Assembly (NCBI GenBank): GCA_007133195.1 | Contig: SLNH01000433.1 | Location: 1 to 59,228, forward strand | Length of the DNA stretch: 59,228 nucleotides | Origin: Nannocystineae bacterium | Lineage (GTDB): Bacteria > Myxococcota_A > Polyangia > Haliangiales > Haliangiaceae | Reading direction: 5' to 3' | In this document: in pieces, positions 1 through 8,298 of the stretch | Layout: each line of letters begins with the position of its first letter | Numbering within the stretch: position 1 is the first letter of the stretch | Made by a program: the position numbers and the translations under genes | Notes under the pieces: model-generated | Seen by the model: only the letters and a program-made list of their open reading frames with translations | What the model was told of the DNA's origin: nothing | Databases searched by the model: none

Positions 1-304
<304 letters not shown>

Positions 305-586
305 TGCTCTCTTTGACTTTCTCTCTATGCGCCCAATGGCGACTTTCCGCTCACGGAGGGCCGCTTCCCTCCAATATACAAGACGGTCATATCATCGCCG
401 ACAACCCGCAGCCATCCGAAAACGTCGGCCCTGCGACGATTTTGACGGCGCCTACTCCCGGCCTCCCTAGAATGGCAAAACTCTCCTGATATTGCGGGAT
501 CTTACCTTAGGGAAGCGATGTAGCCGGCGCGCCCATTTCGTCGCAGACCGGAGCCCTCGCACGGCCGCGGAGCCCGGCGAGCGCGC
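305..586. other. Intergenic region upstream of the RRM gene
   Basis: About 280 bases between the RRM start and the stop of the MgtC-family gene, both on the minus strand. It must carry the RRM promoter. I see no clear -35/-10 pair, hairpin or conserved ORF. The plus-strand frames here lack a ribosome binding site and recognisable protein sequence. Confidence 0.5.
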
Positions 587-1285
587 TTATTCATCCTCCG
601 GGCGGATCTCCCAACTGATCGCGCTCACCCGGGGGGCGATGCTGAGCTGCCTCAAGACGTCTTCGATGAGCGCGTCGCGGCGCCCGGTGGTCAGGAAGTC
701 GGCTACCACCTCGGCGCGATCTTGGCTCAAGTCCTCACTGAAGATCGCCCGGATCAAGATTTCGTTTTGCCCGGCCGCCTTGAGCAGTGACTCGCGCACG
801 CGAGCTTCGTCCTCCTCGCCGCAGGTCACGCGCAGCCGATAGGTGACCTCGCTTTCGATGTCGTTCGCGGCCTTCCGGTTCAGCACGGGCACGAGCGGGC
901 GGAGCAACATGTTCGTGAGCAGGATGGCCCCGGCGCCGAGCGTCGCCGCCCAGTAAAACCCCGCGCCCGCGAGCACGCCGACCGCCGCAGAGCACCAGAG
1001 CGTCGCCGCGGTGTCGAGGCCGCGCACGCTGGCGCCCTCCTTGAAGATCACCCCGGCGCCGAGAAAGCCGATTCCGGACACCACCTGCGCAGCGACGCGC
1101 GTCGCGCTCACGTCCTCGACCATGGAAGACAGCGTCACGAACAGAGCCGCCCCCACCGAAACGAGGGTGTTCGTCCTGAGGCCGGCGAGCCGCTGTCGCC
1201 ACTGGCGCTCAGCGCCGATCACGACGCCGAGAACGAGCGCGAAGGCGACGCGGATCAGGAGTTCGTGCATCTCCAACGGTGTCAT
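587..1285 (-). CDS. MgtC/SapB family inner-membrane protein
   Basis: 232 residues from the ATG at 1285; the frame is open further upstream but that part lies inside the cobW-like gene. The first ~140 residues are hydrophobic, with several membrane segments and the family signature ERQWRQRLAGLRTNTLV followed by a glycine-rich helix (VSGIGFLGAGVIFKEG). The last ~90 residues form a soluble ACT-like tail, as in long MgtC proteins. The family is known for virulence, growth in low magnesium and modulation of the F-type ATPase, not for transport itself. The start overlaps the CobW-family stop by four bases (ATGA), so the two are probably translationally coupled. Family assignment is firm; the physiological role is not visible here. 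Confidence 0.9.
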   Translation of the reverse strand: MTPLEMHELLIRVAFALVLGVVIGAERQWRQRLAGLRTNTLVSVGAALFVTLSSMVEDVSATRVAAQVVSGIGFLGAGVIFKEGASVRGLDTAATLWCSAAVGVLAGAGFYWAATLGAGAILLTNMLLRPLVPVLNRKAANDIESEVTYRLRVTCGEEDEARVRESLLKAAGQNEILIRAIFSEDLSQDRAEVVADFLTTGRRDALIEDVLRQLSIAPRVSAISWEIRPEDE

Positions 1286-2247
1286 GCCTCCTCCCGCGCG
1301 TGACTCTCGCGTGCCCCGGCGCGACACGCCCACAGCCGCCGGCGGAGCGCCGCCTCGTCCACGTCGCCGATGAGCACGAGCTCTGTGCGGGGCTCTTCGC
1401 CGTCGCGCCACGGCCGCGCCCGCCTGAGCTCGGTGCGGCTGCCCGCCTTCTCGACGAACGCCGCCTCGCGCGCCCCGGCGAGGTGGACCGTGCCCTTGAC
1501 GCGCAGGAGCCGGTCGCCGAGCCCCCGGATGAGCTCGAGTAGCGGCTCTTCGAGCAACGGCTCGCGCGCGGTGAACGTCGCCGCCGTCACCTGCCCTTGC
1601 GGATGAGCGTGCTCGTGCCGCCGGCGCACCGATCGGAGCGGCCTCACTTCGAGGAGCCAGTGCACGAGCGCCACCCGGCCTTCATCACTATCCGGAAAGC
1701 TGGCCACCTCGGCCACTGGGTTGAGCTCCGCCAAGCGGGGGTGAAGATCCCGCACCACCTCGGGCACCGCGGCGTCTAACTTGGACAGAAGCAGACGGTC
1801 GGCGGCCTCGACCTGCTGGCGCGCCTCGTCTCGCCGGTCGAGCAATCTGGGCCCGGCCTCGCCATCCACGACGCACACGACGCCGGCCGGGCGAATCGCG
1901 GCCCGCTGCTCGTCGGGCAGGGCGTCGATCCCCTCGAGGATCGCCGGAGGCTCGGCGATTCCCGTGGTCTCGAGAATGACCGCGTCCGGCTGCGAGCGCC
2001 GAATCACGTCGACGATGCCGTCCCACAGGTCGTTTTTCACGTCGATCTTGCAGCACACGCATCCCCCGGCGAGCTCGAGAACGTCGCCGCCGCGCGACAG
2101 GATGAGCTCGCTGTCGATCGAGATGCGGCCCAGCTCGTTGACCAAAACCGCCACCCGCATGCCCTGCGGCGTCGACAAAACGCGGTTTAAGACGGTGGTC
2201 TTGCCAGCGCCTAAGAAGCCGGTGAGGATCGTAAACGGCGTGCTCAT
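1282..2247 (-). CDS. CobW/COG0523-family GTPase (candidate metallochaperone)
   Basis: 321 residues. The N-terminus has the P-loop GFLGAGKTT, then GGCVCC, the CxCC metal-binding motif of COG0523 proteins, the switch motif ETTGIAEP and SKLD in place of NKxD. The C-terminal third is the CobW C domain, followed by a short Arg/Ala-rich end. COG0523 GTPases deliver Zn, Co or other metals to client enzymes, several under zinc starvation. No cobalamin genes are nearby, so a Zn or generic metal role is likelier than cobaltochelatase assembly (inference). It is followed with a 4-base overlap by the MgtC-family gene. The pseudo-kinase gene stops 52 bases upstream, so all may share a transcript. I see no Zur-like palindrome. 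Confidence 0.9.
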   Translation of the reverse strand: MSTPFTILTGFLGAGKTTVLNRVLSTPQGMRVAVLVNELGRISIDSELILSRGGDVLELAGGCVCCKIDVKNDLWDGIVDVIRRSQPDAVILETTGIAEPPAILEGIDALPDEQRAAIRPAGVVCVVDGEAGPRLLDRRDEARQQVEAADRLLLSKLDAAVPEVVRDLHPRLAELNPVAEVASFPDSDEGRVALVHWLLEVRPLRSVRRRHEHAHPQGQVTAATFTAREPLLEEPLLELIRGLGDRLLRVKGTVHLAGAREAAFVEKAGSRTELRRARPWRDGEEPRTELVLIGDVDEAALRRRLWACRAGARESHAREEA

Positions 2248-2299
2248 GGTGAGGTCATGGATCGGGCTTCGTCACGACTCGGCCTCGCCCGCCGAGCGC

Positions 2300-3013
2300 T
2301 CAGCTCACCCTCGGTAACCGAAGCTCGAACGCGGTGCCCTTTTCGGGCTCGGCCGTGGCTCCCAGGCTGCCGCCGGCTTCCTCCGCGAGCTCCCGCGCCC
2401 AGACCTCCGCCGCCCGAGCCCGCTCGGGGTCTCCGGATCCGCTATCGGAGATCGAGATCACCACACTCTCGGGCTCGCCGGGCTCGCCCTCGCTGCGGGT
2501 GTGGATGGCGATGGCGGCGCCGCGGATGCCGCGCGCGGAGTCGGCGCAGGCCAAAATGAGCTGCGCCAGCGTGAGCACGAGCTTTCCGCCCGAGGTGCGC
2601 ACGGCGCCGGTGTGCCCGTAGTCGACGAAGACCTCGGTCTCGGCGGCGCAGTGACCGCGCGACAAAGACAGCGCGGACTCCACGCACTCCTCGACGTCCA
2701 CGGCTTGCGAAAGCGCCGGTCCCGCGCCGATCGCCTCGGCGAGGTGGCTCGCCAGCCGCGTCACCTCACGGCTGCGAAAGTAGGCCTCCGCGAGCCTCTC
2801 ACGGAGCGATCGCGTCGAGTCCCAGGGGTACGGATCGGGCCCCGTGGACTCGGTGAGGTGGCTGTCGAGCTCGTCGATCACCGACGCGAGCTCGCCGCGC
2901 AAGTCGCGGAGCGGGCGCACGAGCTCTGGCGCGACGCTGCTCGCGATCGCCCCCACGGCGGCCAGATCGGCGGCGCTGCGTCCGCCGGGCGGTGGCGACT
3001 CAGCTCCGCTCAT
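2300..3013 (-). CDS. Histidine-kinase-like protein lacking the phospho-acceptor His (pseudo-kinase)
   Basis: 237 residues from the ATG at 3013; the longer open frame lies inside the upstream gene. The N-terminal third resembles a HisKA dimerisation helix (GAIASSVAPELVRPLRDL), but the position of the catalytic His in the usual VAHEL pattern is Pro. The C-terminal half looks like a GHKL ATPase fold with a G1-like box (ISDSGSG). The N-box reads LAQLILACADSA, so both usual Asn residues are absent, and no G2 box is seen. There are no membrane segments. Its ATGA start overlaps the stop of the outer-membrane peptidase/propeller gene by four bases. It may be a degenerate kinase acting as a binding or scaffold protein. 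Activity loss is inferred from motifs only. Confidence 0.75.
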   Translation of the reverse strand: MSGAESPPPGGRSAADLAAVGAIASSVAPELVRPLRDLRGELASVIDELDSHLTESTGPDPYPWDSTRSLRERLAEAYFRSREVTRLASHLAEAIGAGPALSQAVDVEECVESALSLSRGHCAAETEVFVDYGHTGAVRTSGGKLVLTLAQLILACADSARGIRGAAIAIHTRSEGEPGEPESVVISISDSGSGDPERARAAEVWARELAEEAGGSLGATAEPEKGTAFELRLPRVS

Positions 3014-5931
3014 ATCGTTCCCGTAAACAAAAACCAGAATTCGTTTTGTCCATCCGCGGTGAGACCTCGTGCGTAGCCCAGGTCCAGCGAGCCGGGCAGA
3101 AAGTATCCGAATACCATGTCGAGGCGCAGTCCGCCGCCCGCCGACAGCTTGAACTCGCCGAGGTCGGGCCGGCCGTCGAACGCGTCCCCGGCGTCGAGGA
3201 GCGCCGCCGCGTGAATCCGCCTGACGTAGATCGGCAGGGTCTCGATCCCTCGCTCGATCTCCGCGATTTTCTGCCGGTACTCGAAGTTGGCCAAGTGGTA
3301 CTGGCTGCCGGTGGTCACCCGCCTGGGATAACCGCGAAGATACCCGGTGGAGGATCGGCGGCTCTCCGAGATGATCGAGTCGACGACATTCTGGCTGGGG
3401 ACCCCACCGATCGAATACACACCTGAGCGCTCTCGATCCGTTGATCGGAACGCGCCGACGGTTCGCAGCGACAGCGACGCGTCCCACGGCAAGTCCGCAA
3501 ACCCGCTCCAGCGGTAGCGAAGCGCGAGCGCCCGGAAATCCGAACCGATCGCGGGGTGGTCGAAGCGGAGGCTTACGGACGCGCTGTGTCCGCTCTGGGC
3601 CCCGATGGAATACCGTGTGCCGCGCGCCGAGCTGTAGCCGAGCGAGAGCGAAAGCTCGGACAAAAACACGTCCGTCTCCGGAAACTGCGGGACGCGATCA
3701 CCTGGGTCATAAGACTCGAACTCATCGCCCGTGTTGCGGAGCCAGTCGAAGCTGTACCCGGCACTCAACGTGGCCGACGAGCTCGGCCTGCGCCACAGGC
3801 TGATCCCGCTGTTTGCCGACAGCCCGAGCACCTCTTCGGTGTAGGCGGTGTTTTGCCCGTCGATGTAGACGCCGCCGCGCCGCCGAGCGCTCCGGGAGGC
3901 GGACACGCGGAGCGACGGCCACAGCCGATCGTAGGAATAGTTCACGGCCGCGCTCAGGTCGCCGTCCGACTCGAGGGTCGCCCCCAGCGAGTAGCCGTGG
4001 CGGCCGATGACGTCGCGACCGCTCGTGCTCACACCAATCGACTGCGAGGACGACGACAGCTCCGAGGACAGCGTGTAGTTCCGAGGCGCCAGCGTCTCGA
4101 GCGGCCGGTAGCGGCGGGACGGAGAGATCGGATAGGCGTCTTGCTCGACGACCACCGGATCGGGCCGGTCGTCGATGTGGGGCTCGGGATCCAGCCACCG
4201 GCTCGGCTCGAGCTCGAGCTCGTATAAATCGTGCCCGCGCTCGGTGAACCCGACGTAGGCGAGGCGGCGGCCGTCGGGCGACACGCTCGGCTGCACCGCG
4301 CTCCCGAGCACATTGGTCACCTGGTGGAGTTCGTCGGTCTCGAGGTCGTAGGCATACACGTTGTAGATGCCCGTGCGGTCGCTCGAAAAATACAGGTAGC
4401 GGCCGTCCGGGCCGAAGGTCGGGTGCGTATCCTGCGCGCGACTTTTCTCCAGCGCGCGCGCTCGTCCGCTGGCGACATCCAAGACGTAGATGTCGCGGTA
4501 TCCGCCCGCGCTCCAGGCAGACCACGCGATCTCGTTCCCCGAAGGAGACCACGCGGGCGAATACACCTGATCGAAGCGCCCCTCGCCGGACCACACGACC
4601 TCGGCGTCCGCGCCCGGCTCGAGCGGCATGAGCGCGAGATCGCGCCGTCCCCGCCCGCTCTGTACGAATGCGATCGTGGATTCGTCGGGCGACACGGCCG
4701 GATCGCGAGCCCTCCCGCCGCGCGTGAGGCGGGTGAAATCGCCGCTCGCCTCGTCGTAGTGGTAAAGCTCCTGAAAGCTGTAGTGGTAGCGGTACGGCCT
4801 CGTCATTTCGACGACCATGTCGTCGTTTTCGAGGAGCGAAAACTCGCCCACCCGGCGCATCGTCGAATAGGTGCGCGCGCGCCCGGCGTTCCCGCCGACG
4901 GGCATCCGCGAAAACCGGCCCTGCCGCACCCCGTCCGACTCGCGCCAGATGATCTCGGCGCCGCTTCGGGTGTAGCGCGGGCTCAGGCTGGTCTCCCCCG
5001 AGAACGTAAGCCGCCGCCCCTCGCGGCGCCCCCTGCGCTCCACCGCTTGCCGCTGCAGTTCGTATCTGCCGCGCAGGTAGTCGCGCCACTCCTGGTAAAG
5101 CTCGGGGAACCGCTTGCCCACGCTCTCCGCGATCGCGCGGTTTATGCCCCATGGGATCGCCTCGCGCCCGTAGGCCCACGACAGCTCGGCGAGCTTGTCC
5201 TCCCCGTAGCGGTCGAACACGTACTGGAGAAAATGCGATCCGTACAGGTACGGCACGTTGCCGTGCGGCCACACCCTCGGGTTGGCCGTCACGCGGTCGA
5301 GGTCGATGTGATCGCCGGCGAGATACGCCGCGCGCATGTAGGTGTCGAACAGCGCGCCCCGCGTCCGGCCTCCCGACGTGCGTTCGCTCTCCTGATAAGT
5401 GGCGATCCCCTCGACGAGCCACGTGGGCTGGATTTGGTTAGGCGCCCAAGTCTTGCCGAAGATCCGGTTATAAATGGACGGGAGGCCGCCGATGCTGTCG
5501 AGGTGAAGGATGTGCGCGTACTCGTGCGCCACGAGGAGGTAGTACCAGTCGTCGTAGTCGGCGAGCGGCGACATGCCCGTGGGCGCGGGCGCGAAGATCC
5601 GCATCACGTTGCGGGGAATCACGCGCGCGAAGCCACCAGCGCCGTCGCTGTCGTCGGTGACGATGATGTGGGTCTTTTCGTCGGGTTCGTGCTCGAAGAC
5701 CGGCACCATCTCGTGATGGGCGTGCTCTGCGACCACGGCGATGCGCTCGGCGATGTCGGCCAGCGGCCGGTCGTAGTGCACGATGAAGTGCTCGGACTCG
5801 ATCGTGCGCCACCTTTGGCTGGGATCGCCCGCGCTCGCCGCGGCCGGGGCGAGCCACAGGGCGATCACCGCGCAAACGCGCGCAGCCGCCGCCAGCCGGC
5901 GCGGACATCTCACGCAAAGGTGTTCGTGCAC
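3010..5931 (-). CDS. Secreted HExxH peptidase-like / beta-propeller / BamA-type barrel protein
   Basis: 973 residues from the GTG at 5931; another in-frame GTG lies at 5913. A signal peptide (hydrophobic AVIALWLAP, then AASA) is followed by a gluzincin-like domain with HEYAH at residues 136-140 and WLVEG with a candidate third zinc ligand at Glu174. Residues ~230-570 carry PD40/TolB-type propeller blades (for example SPDGRRLAYVGF and DGRYLYFSSDRTG). The last ~370 residues alternate aromatic and polar residues like an outer-membrane barrel and contain a surface-antigen-like stretch (GYLRGYPRR). The protein probably sits in the outer membrane with peptidase and propeller in the periplasm. It is followed by a coupled pseudo-kinase. 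Peptidase activity is inferred from the ligands only. Confidence 0.85.
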   Translation of the reverse strand: MHEHLCVRCPRRLAAAARVCAVIALWLAPAAASAGDPSQRWRTIESEHFIVHYDRPLADIAERIAVVAEHAHHEMVPVFEHEPDEKTHIIVTDDSDGAGGFARVIPRNVMRIFAPAPTGMSPLADYDDWYYLLVAHEYAHILHLDSIGGLPSIYNRIFGKTWAPNQIQPTWLVEGIATYQESERTSGGRTRGALFDTYMRAAYLAGDHIDLDRVTANPRVWPHGNVPYLYGSHFLQYVFDRYGEDKLAELSWAYGREAIPWGINRAIAESVGKRFPELYQEWRDYLRGRYELQRQAVERRGRREGRRLTFSGETSLSPRYTRSGAEIIWRESDGVRQGRFSRMPVGGNAGRARTYSTMRRVGEFSLLENDDMVVEMTRPYRYHYSFQELYHYDEASGDFTRLTRGGRARDPAVSPDESTIAFVQSGRGRRDLALMPLEPGADAEVVWSGEGRFDQVYSPAWSPSGNEIAWSAWSAGGYRDIYVLDVASGRARALEKSRAQDTHPTFGPDGRYLYFSSDRTGIYNVYAYDLETDELHQVTNVLGSAVQPSVSPDGRRLAYVGFTERGHDLYELELEPSRWLDPEPHIDDRPDPVVVEQDAYPISPSRRYRPLETLAPRNYTLSSELSSSSQSIGVSTSGRDVIGRHGYSLGATLESDGDLSAAVNYSYDRLWPSLRVSASRSARRRGGVYIDGQNTAYTEEVLGLSANSGISLWRRPSSSATLSAGYSFDWLRNTGDEFESYDPGDRVPQFPETDVFLSELSLSLGYSSARGTRYSIGAQSGHSASVSLRFDHPAIGSDFRALALRYRWSGFADLPWDASLSLRTVGAFRSTDRERSGVYSIGGVPSQNVVDSIISESRRSSTGYLRGYPRRVTTGSQYHLANFEYRQKIAEIERGIETLPIYVRRIHAAALLDAGDAFDGRPDLGEFKLSAGGGLRLDMVFGYFLPGSLDLGYARGLTADGQNEFWFLFTGTI

Positions 5932-5940
5932 TGATCTGGC

Positions 5941-5946
5941 ATTGTA
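5941..5946 (-). promoter_or_regulatory. Candidate -10 box for a leaderless transcript of the propeller/barrel gene
   Basis: On the minus strand these bases read TACAAT, five of six matches to the sigma-70 -10 consensus. A transcript from here would begin about 7 bases downstream, essentially at the GTG at 5931. That fits the absence of any Shine-Dalgarno sequence before that codon. No convincing -35 box is visible. Confidence 0.3.
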
Positions 5947-5961
5947 GGTAAAGTGCGGGTC

Positions 5962-6828
5962 ATGCGCACGCCACGATCGCCATCCCGCCGCCGCGCCGCC
6001 CGGAGCGGGGGATCCGGATTCACCTCGCCGCGGCCAGGGTGGGCGGCTGCCGCTCTGGCGGTCTGCGGAGTCTTGGTCCTCGCCTGCCAGCCGACGCGAA
6101 GCGCAGGTCAGGCCACCGACGACGGGAGCCCCGACGACCGCGCGACAGCCCCGACGCCGAGCGACTCCCCCGCAGACGAACACGAAAATGACTCTCGTTC
6201 GTCGGGTGATTCGGACGCCCCGGAGCCGGGGACCGAGCCGACCGATCTCGACGGCGAGCCCGCAGACGCACCGGCCAGCGATGGGGAAGGCGATGACGAG
6301 CGGGCGGGCGAGCGCATCCCTTACGTCGACGAAGATCACGCGCAGTACAGCCGCGTAGAGGGCACGGCGTTCGACAACGACTGCGAGACCGATGAGGATT
6401 GCCACGTCGGGGGCTGCTCGAGCGAAGTTTGCTCCGCCGAGCCCGGCGTGACCACGACGTGCGAGATGCCCGCCTCCGGTTGGGCGTCGTCGGGGGGCAC
6501 GTGCGGCTGCGTGGAGGGTACGTGCAAGTGGTACAAGGTGGCCGGGGAGAGCAAACCGCCCCAAAACGGAAACCAGGGCGAACCAACCCGGGCCGAGGGG
6601 CGGTCGCCCCATGCCCTCGAAGGACAGGGTGAGGCGTGCCGAGACGGCGCGTGCCCAGATCCGCTCGACTGCGTCACCTACTACGGCGTCGCCGGGACCA
6701 AGGGACCGGAGTTTTCGTCCTGCGAGATACCCTGTCCCGGCGGTAGCGACGAGCCGTGTCCCGACGAGCAGACCTGCGTGGCGATCGCCGACGGGCCCGG
6801 AGAGGTGTGCCGCGCCCGTCCCGAGTGA
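5962..6828 (+). CDS. Lipoprotein with eight-cysteine domain (paralogue 1)
   Basis: 288 residues from the ATG at 5962. A basic N-terminus and hydrophobic core end in the lipobox LVLAC with Cys42 as lipidation site. A ~75-residue acidic, Asp/Glu/Ser/Pro-rich linker follows, then a domain of about 70 residues with eight cysteines (NDCETDEDCHVGGCSSEVC, then a Cys and a CGCVEGTC cluster). The C-terminal ~65 residues form a second Cys-rich module (GEACRDGACPDPLDC onward). Eight-Cys domains of this type are known from myxobacterial secreted proteins, and their function is unknown to me. The next gene repeats the first domain. The acidic linker and disulfide-rich modules suggest a surface-exposed or periplasmic protein. 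Confidence 0.85.
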   Translation: MRTPRSPSRRRAARSGGSGFTSPRPGWAAAALAVCGVLVLACQPTRSAGQATDDGSPDDRATAPTPSDSPADEHENDSRSSGDSDAPEPGTEPTDLDGEPADAPASDGEGDDERAGERIPYVDEDHAQYSRVEGTAFDNDCETDEDCHVGGCSSEVCSAEPGVTTTCEMPASGWASSGGTCGCVEGTCKWYKVAGESKPPQNGNQGEPTRAEGRSPHALEGQGEACRDGACPDPLDCVTYYGVAGTKGPEFSSCEIPCPGGSDEPCPDEQTCVAIADGPGEVCRARPE

Positions 6829-6938
6829 CCGCGCGGAAAGGCCCAAACCGTTCGCGCGTCCGCGTGCGCCGGGGCAAGTTTCCCGATATGGTCGCGGCCA
6901 TGTGCGGCGTTAAAAACGCGCGTCCCCGGCCGCCGGCG

Positions 6939-7538
6939 ATGACGCGCGTCCTTCGAAGCCCGAATCTCGGCCTGATCGTCGCGCTGTGCGCGCTCGGCCT
7001 CGCCGCCGGCCCCGCCTGCAGCAGCGATGACGAGCCCGAGGCTGAAATACCGGCCGAGGGGGCGGGCAGCCCGGATGACGCGGCCCCGGATCCTGACCGC
7101 GGCGACGAGGCAGCAACCGGGGACGAGCCAGGCGACCCCGCAGCACGAAAGGACGCCGGCTCGCCGGACGACCGCGCTTCCGATCGAGACGATTCGGCTG
7201 ACTCGGCTGGCGAACCTGGCGGCGAGCCGGAAAACCAGGCCGATCGCGCCCCCGCGCGGGACGACGGCGCCGGCGATCCGTCCGCCGACCGCGGCGCCCG
7301 CGTTCCTGCGGTGCCGGAGGACCACGGGCAATACGCCCAGGTCGAAGGCGAGGAGTTCGAAAACGATTGCGAAAGCGACGCCGACTGCCACGTCGGCGGG
7401 TGCTCGAGCGAGGTATGCTCCGCCGAGGAGGGCATCACCACGATGTGCGTCGTCCCCGACGACGGCTGGGCGTCCCAGGGCGCCGACTGCGGCTGCCTTC
7501 AGGGCTCGTGCCGCTGGTATAAAGACGGCGGCAGCTGA
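6939..7538 (+). CDS. Lipoprotein with eight-cysteine domain (paralogue 2)
   Basis: 199 residues from the ATG at 6939, chosen because it places a normal signal peptide before the lipobox AAGPAC (Cys27). In-frame ATGs at 6888 and 6900 are alternatives, and none has a good ribosome site. After the lipidation site comes a long acidic Asp/Glu/Pro/Ala linker. The eight-Cys domain ends the protein (NDCESDADCHVGGCSSEVC, then CGCLQGSCRWYK) and matches the preceding lipoprotein almost position for position. The second Cys-rich module of paralogue 1 is missing. The two genes look like a tandem duplication in which the domain is conserved and the linkers are not. Function unknown. Confidence 0.85.
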   Translation: MTRVLRSPNLGLIVALCALGLAAGPACSSDDEPEAEIPAEGAGSPDDAAPDPDRGDEAATGDEPGDPAARKDAGSPDDRASDRDDSADSAGEPGGEPENQADRAPARDDGAGDPSADRGARVPAVPEDHGQYAQVEGEEFENDCESDADCHVGGCSSEVCSAEEGITTMCVVPDDGWASQGADCGCLQGSCRWYKDGGS

Positions 7539-7600
7539 TGAAAACCGCCTCGGCCATCGACGCTCGCGGCTCGTGTGGGCGAGGCAACCCGGGAGAAACT

Positions 7601-8131
7601 ATGAAGGCGCGACGTACGATGGTTTGTTTGTTGGCGATGACCGTGTCCTTCGCGGTCGCCTGTAACGGCGACGACGGCGACGCGGACGAAGGCGAGGCCG
7701 AGGGCGCGAGCGCCCTCGATGACATCGACCCGAGCGATGCATTCAGCCAGCTCGGCGTGGTGGTGGAGAGCAAAGGCAGCGACGTGCTCCGGCTCGAACA
7801 GGACGCGGAGCACCAGATCGAGTTCTGTTACGCTGGCGAAGGGTGCGAGGGCGCCGCGGCCACCATGGGAGATACCACCACCGTGGGCGGTGAAGGAGCG
7901 ACGTCTGTGCTCGCCAGCTCCGACCCGGATCGAAGCGTGGTGGGCGTCCGCGTCGCGTTCGAGACGAGCGGCGACGGCGAAGGCGTGGTCACCGTCGGCG
8001 AGGGTACGCTCGAGGTAGATGACGACGGTGTCGTCCCCGACGAGGACTTCGAGTTCAGCGAGATCCTCGACGTCTCCGAGCCTGTGAGCGGGGGTGAGAC
8101 CGTCTCGTTCGAGGTCGGCGCCACCGACTAG
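7601..8131 (+). CDS. Small acidic lipoprotein, unrecognised
   Basis: 176 residues from the ATG at 7601, which has GGGAGA six bases upstream. An in-frame ATG at 7538 overlapping the previous stop (TGATG) is the alternative. The signal peptide ends in FAVAC (Cys21), followed by a stretch dominated by Asp, Glu and Gly. The rest is beta-strand-like with one Cys pair (EFCYAGEGCEG) and no motif I recognise. It is the third of three co-directional lipoprotein genes and may be co-expressed with them. The stop lies eight bases before the terminal repeat of the MITE candidate. The high acidity resembles periplasmic proteins of marine or halophilic bacteria (inference). Confidence 0.75.
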   Translation: MKARRTMVCLLAMTVSFAVACNGDDGDADEGEAEGASALDDIDPSDAFSQLGVVVESKGSDVLRLEQDAEHQIEFCYAGEGCEGAAATMGDTTTVGGEGATSVLASSDPDRSVVGVRVAFETSGDGEGVVTVGEGTLEVDDDGVVPDEDFEFSEILDVSEPVSGGETVSFEVGATD

Positions 8132-8138
8132 AAAAATA

Positions 8139-8298
8139 CTAGAGCCCATCTCAAAAATCTCCCATCGCCCGACGCGCGATCCATCACCGCCAGCGGCGTT
8201 GCTCCTCAGTCACGGGCAAAAGCCCGCTCCTTCGTCGCGCCTAGCTGGCGGCGCGCCTCACACGCCGGGCTCGGTCCGATTTGTGAGATGGGCTCTAG
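8139..8298. mobile_element. MITE-like element with 21-bp terminal inverted repeats and CTAG ends
   Basis: 8139-8159 and the reverse complement of 8278-8298 match at 20 of 21 positions; the outer 15 are identical (CTAGAGCCCATCTCA). The ~120 bases between contain no ORF. If the CTAG at each end is the target duplication, the element proper is 152 bp. CTAG fits the YTAR target of the IS5 family (known for that family; the match here is inference). The right CTAG supplies the TAG stop of the EI gene, and the left end begins eight bases after the opposing lipoprotein gene. The long repeat could also act as a bidirectional terminator. Confidence 0.7.

Noticed and set aside
4231-5934. 567-residue plus-strand frame opposite the peptidase/propeller gene
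   Set aside because: Antisense shadow of the GC-rich coding strand; Arg/Ala/Val-rich, no domains, no ribosome site.
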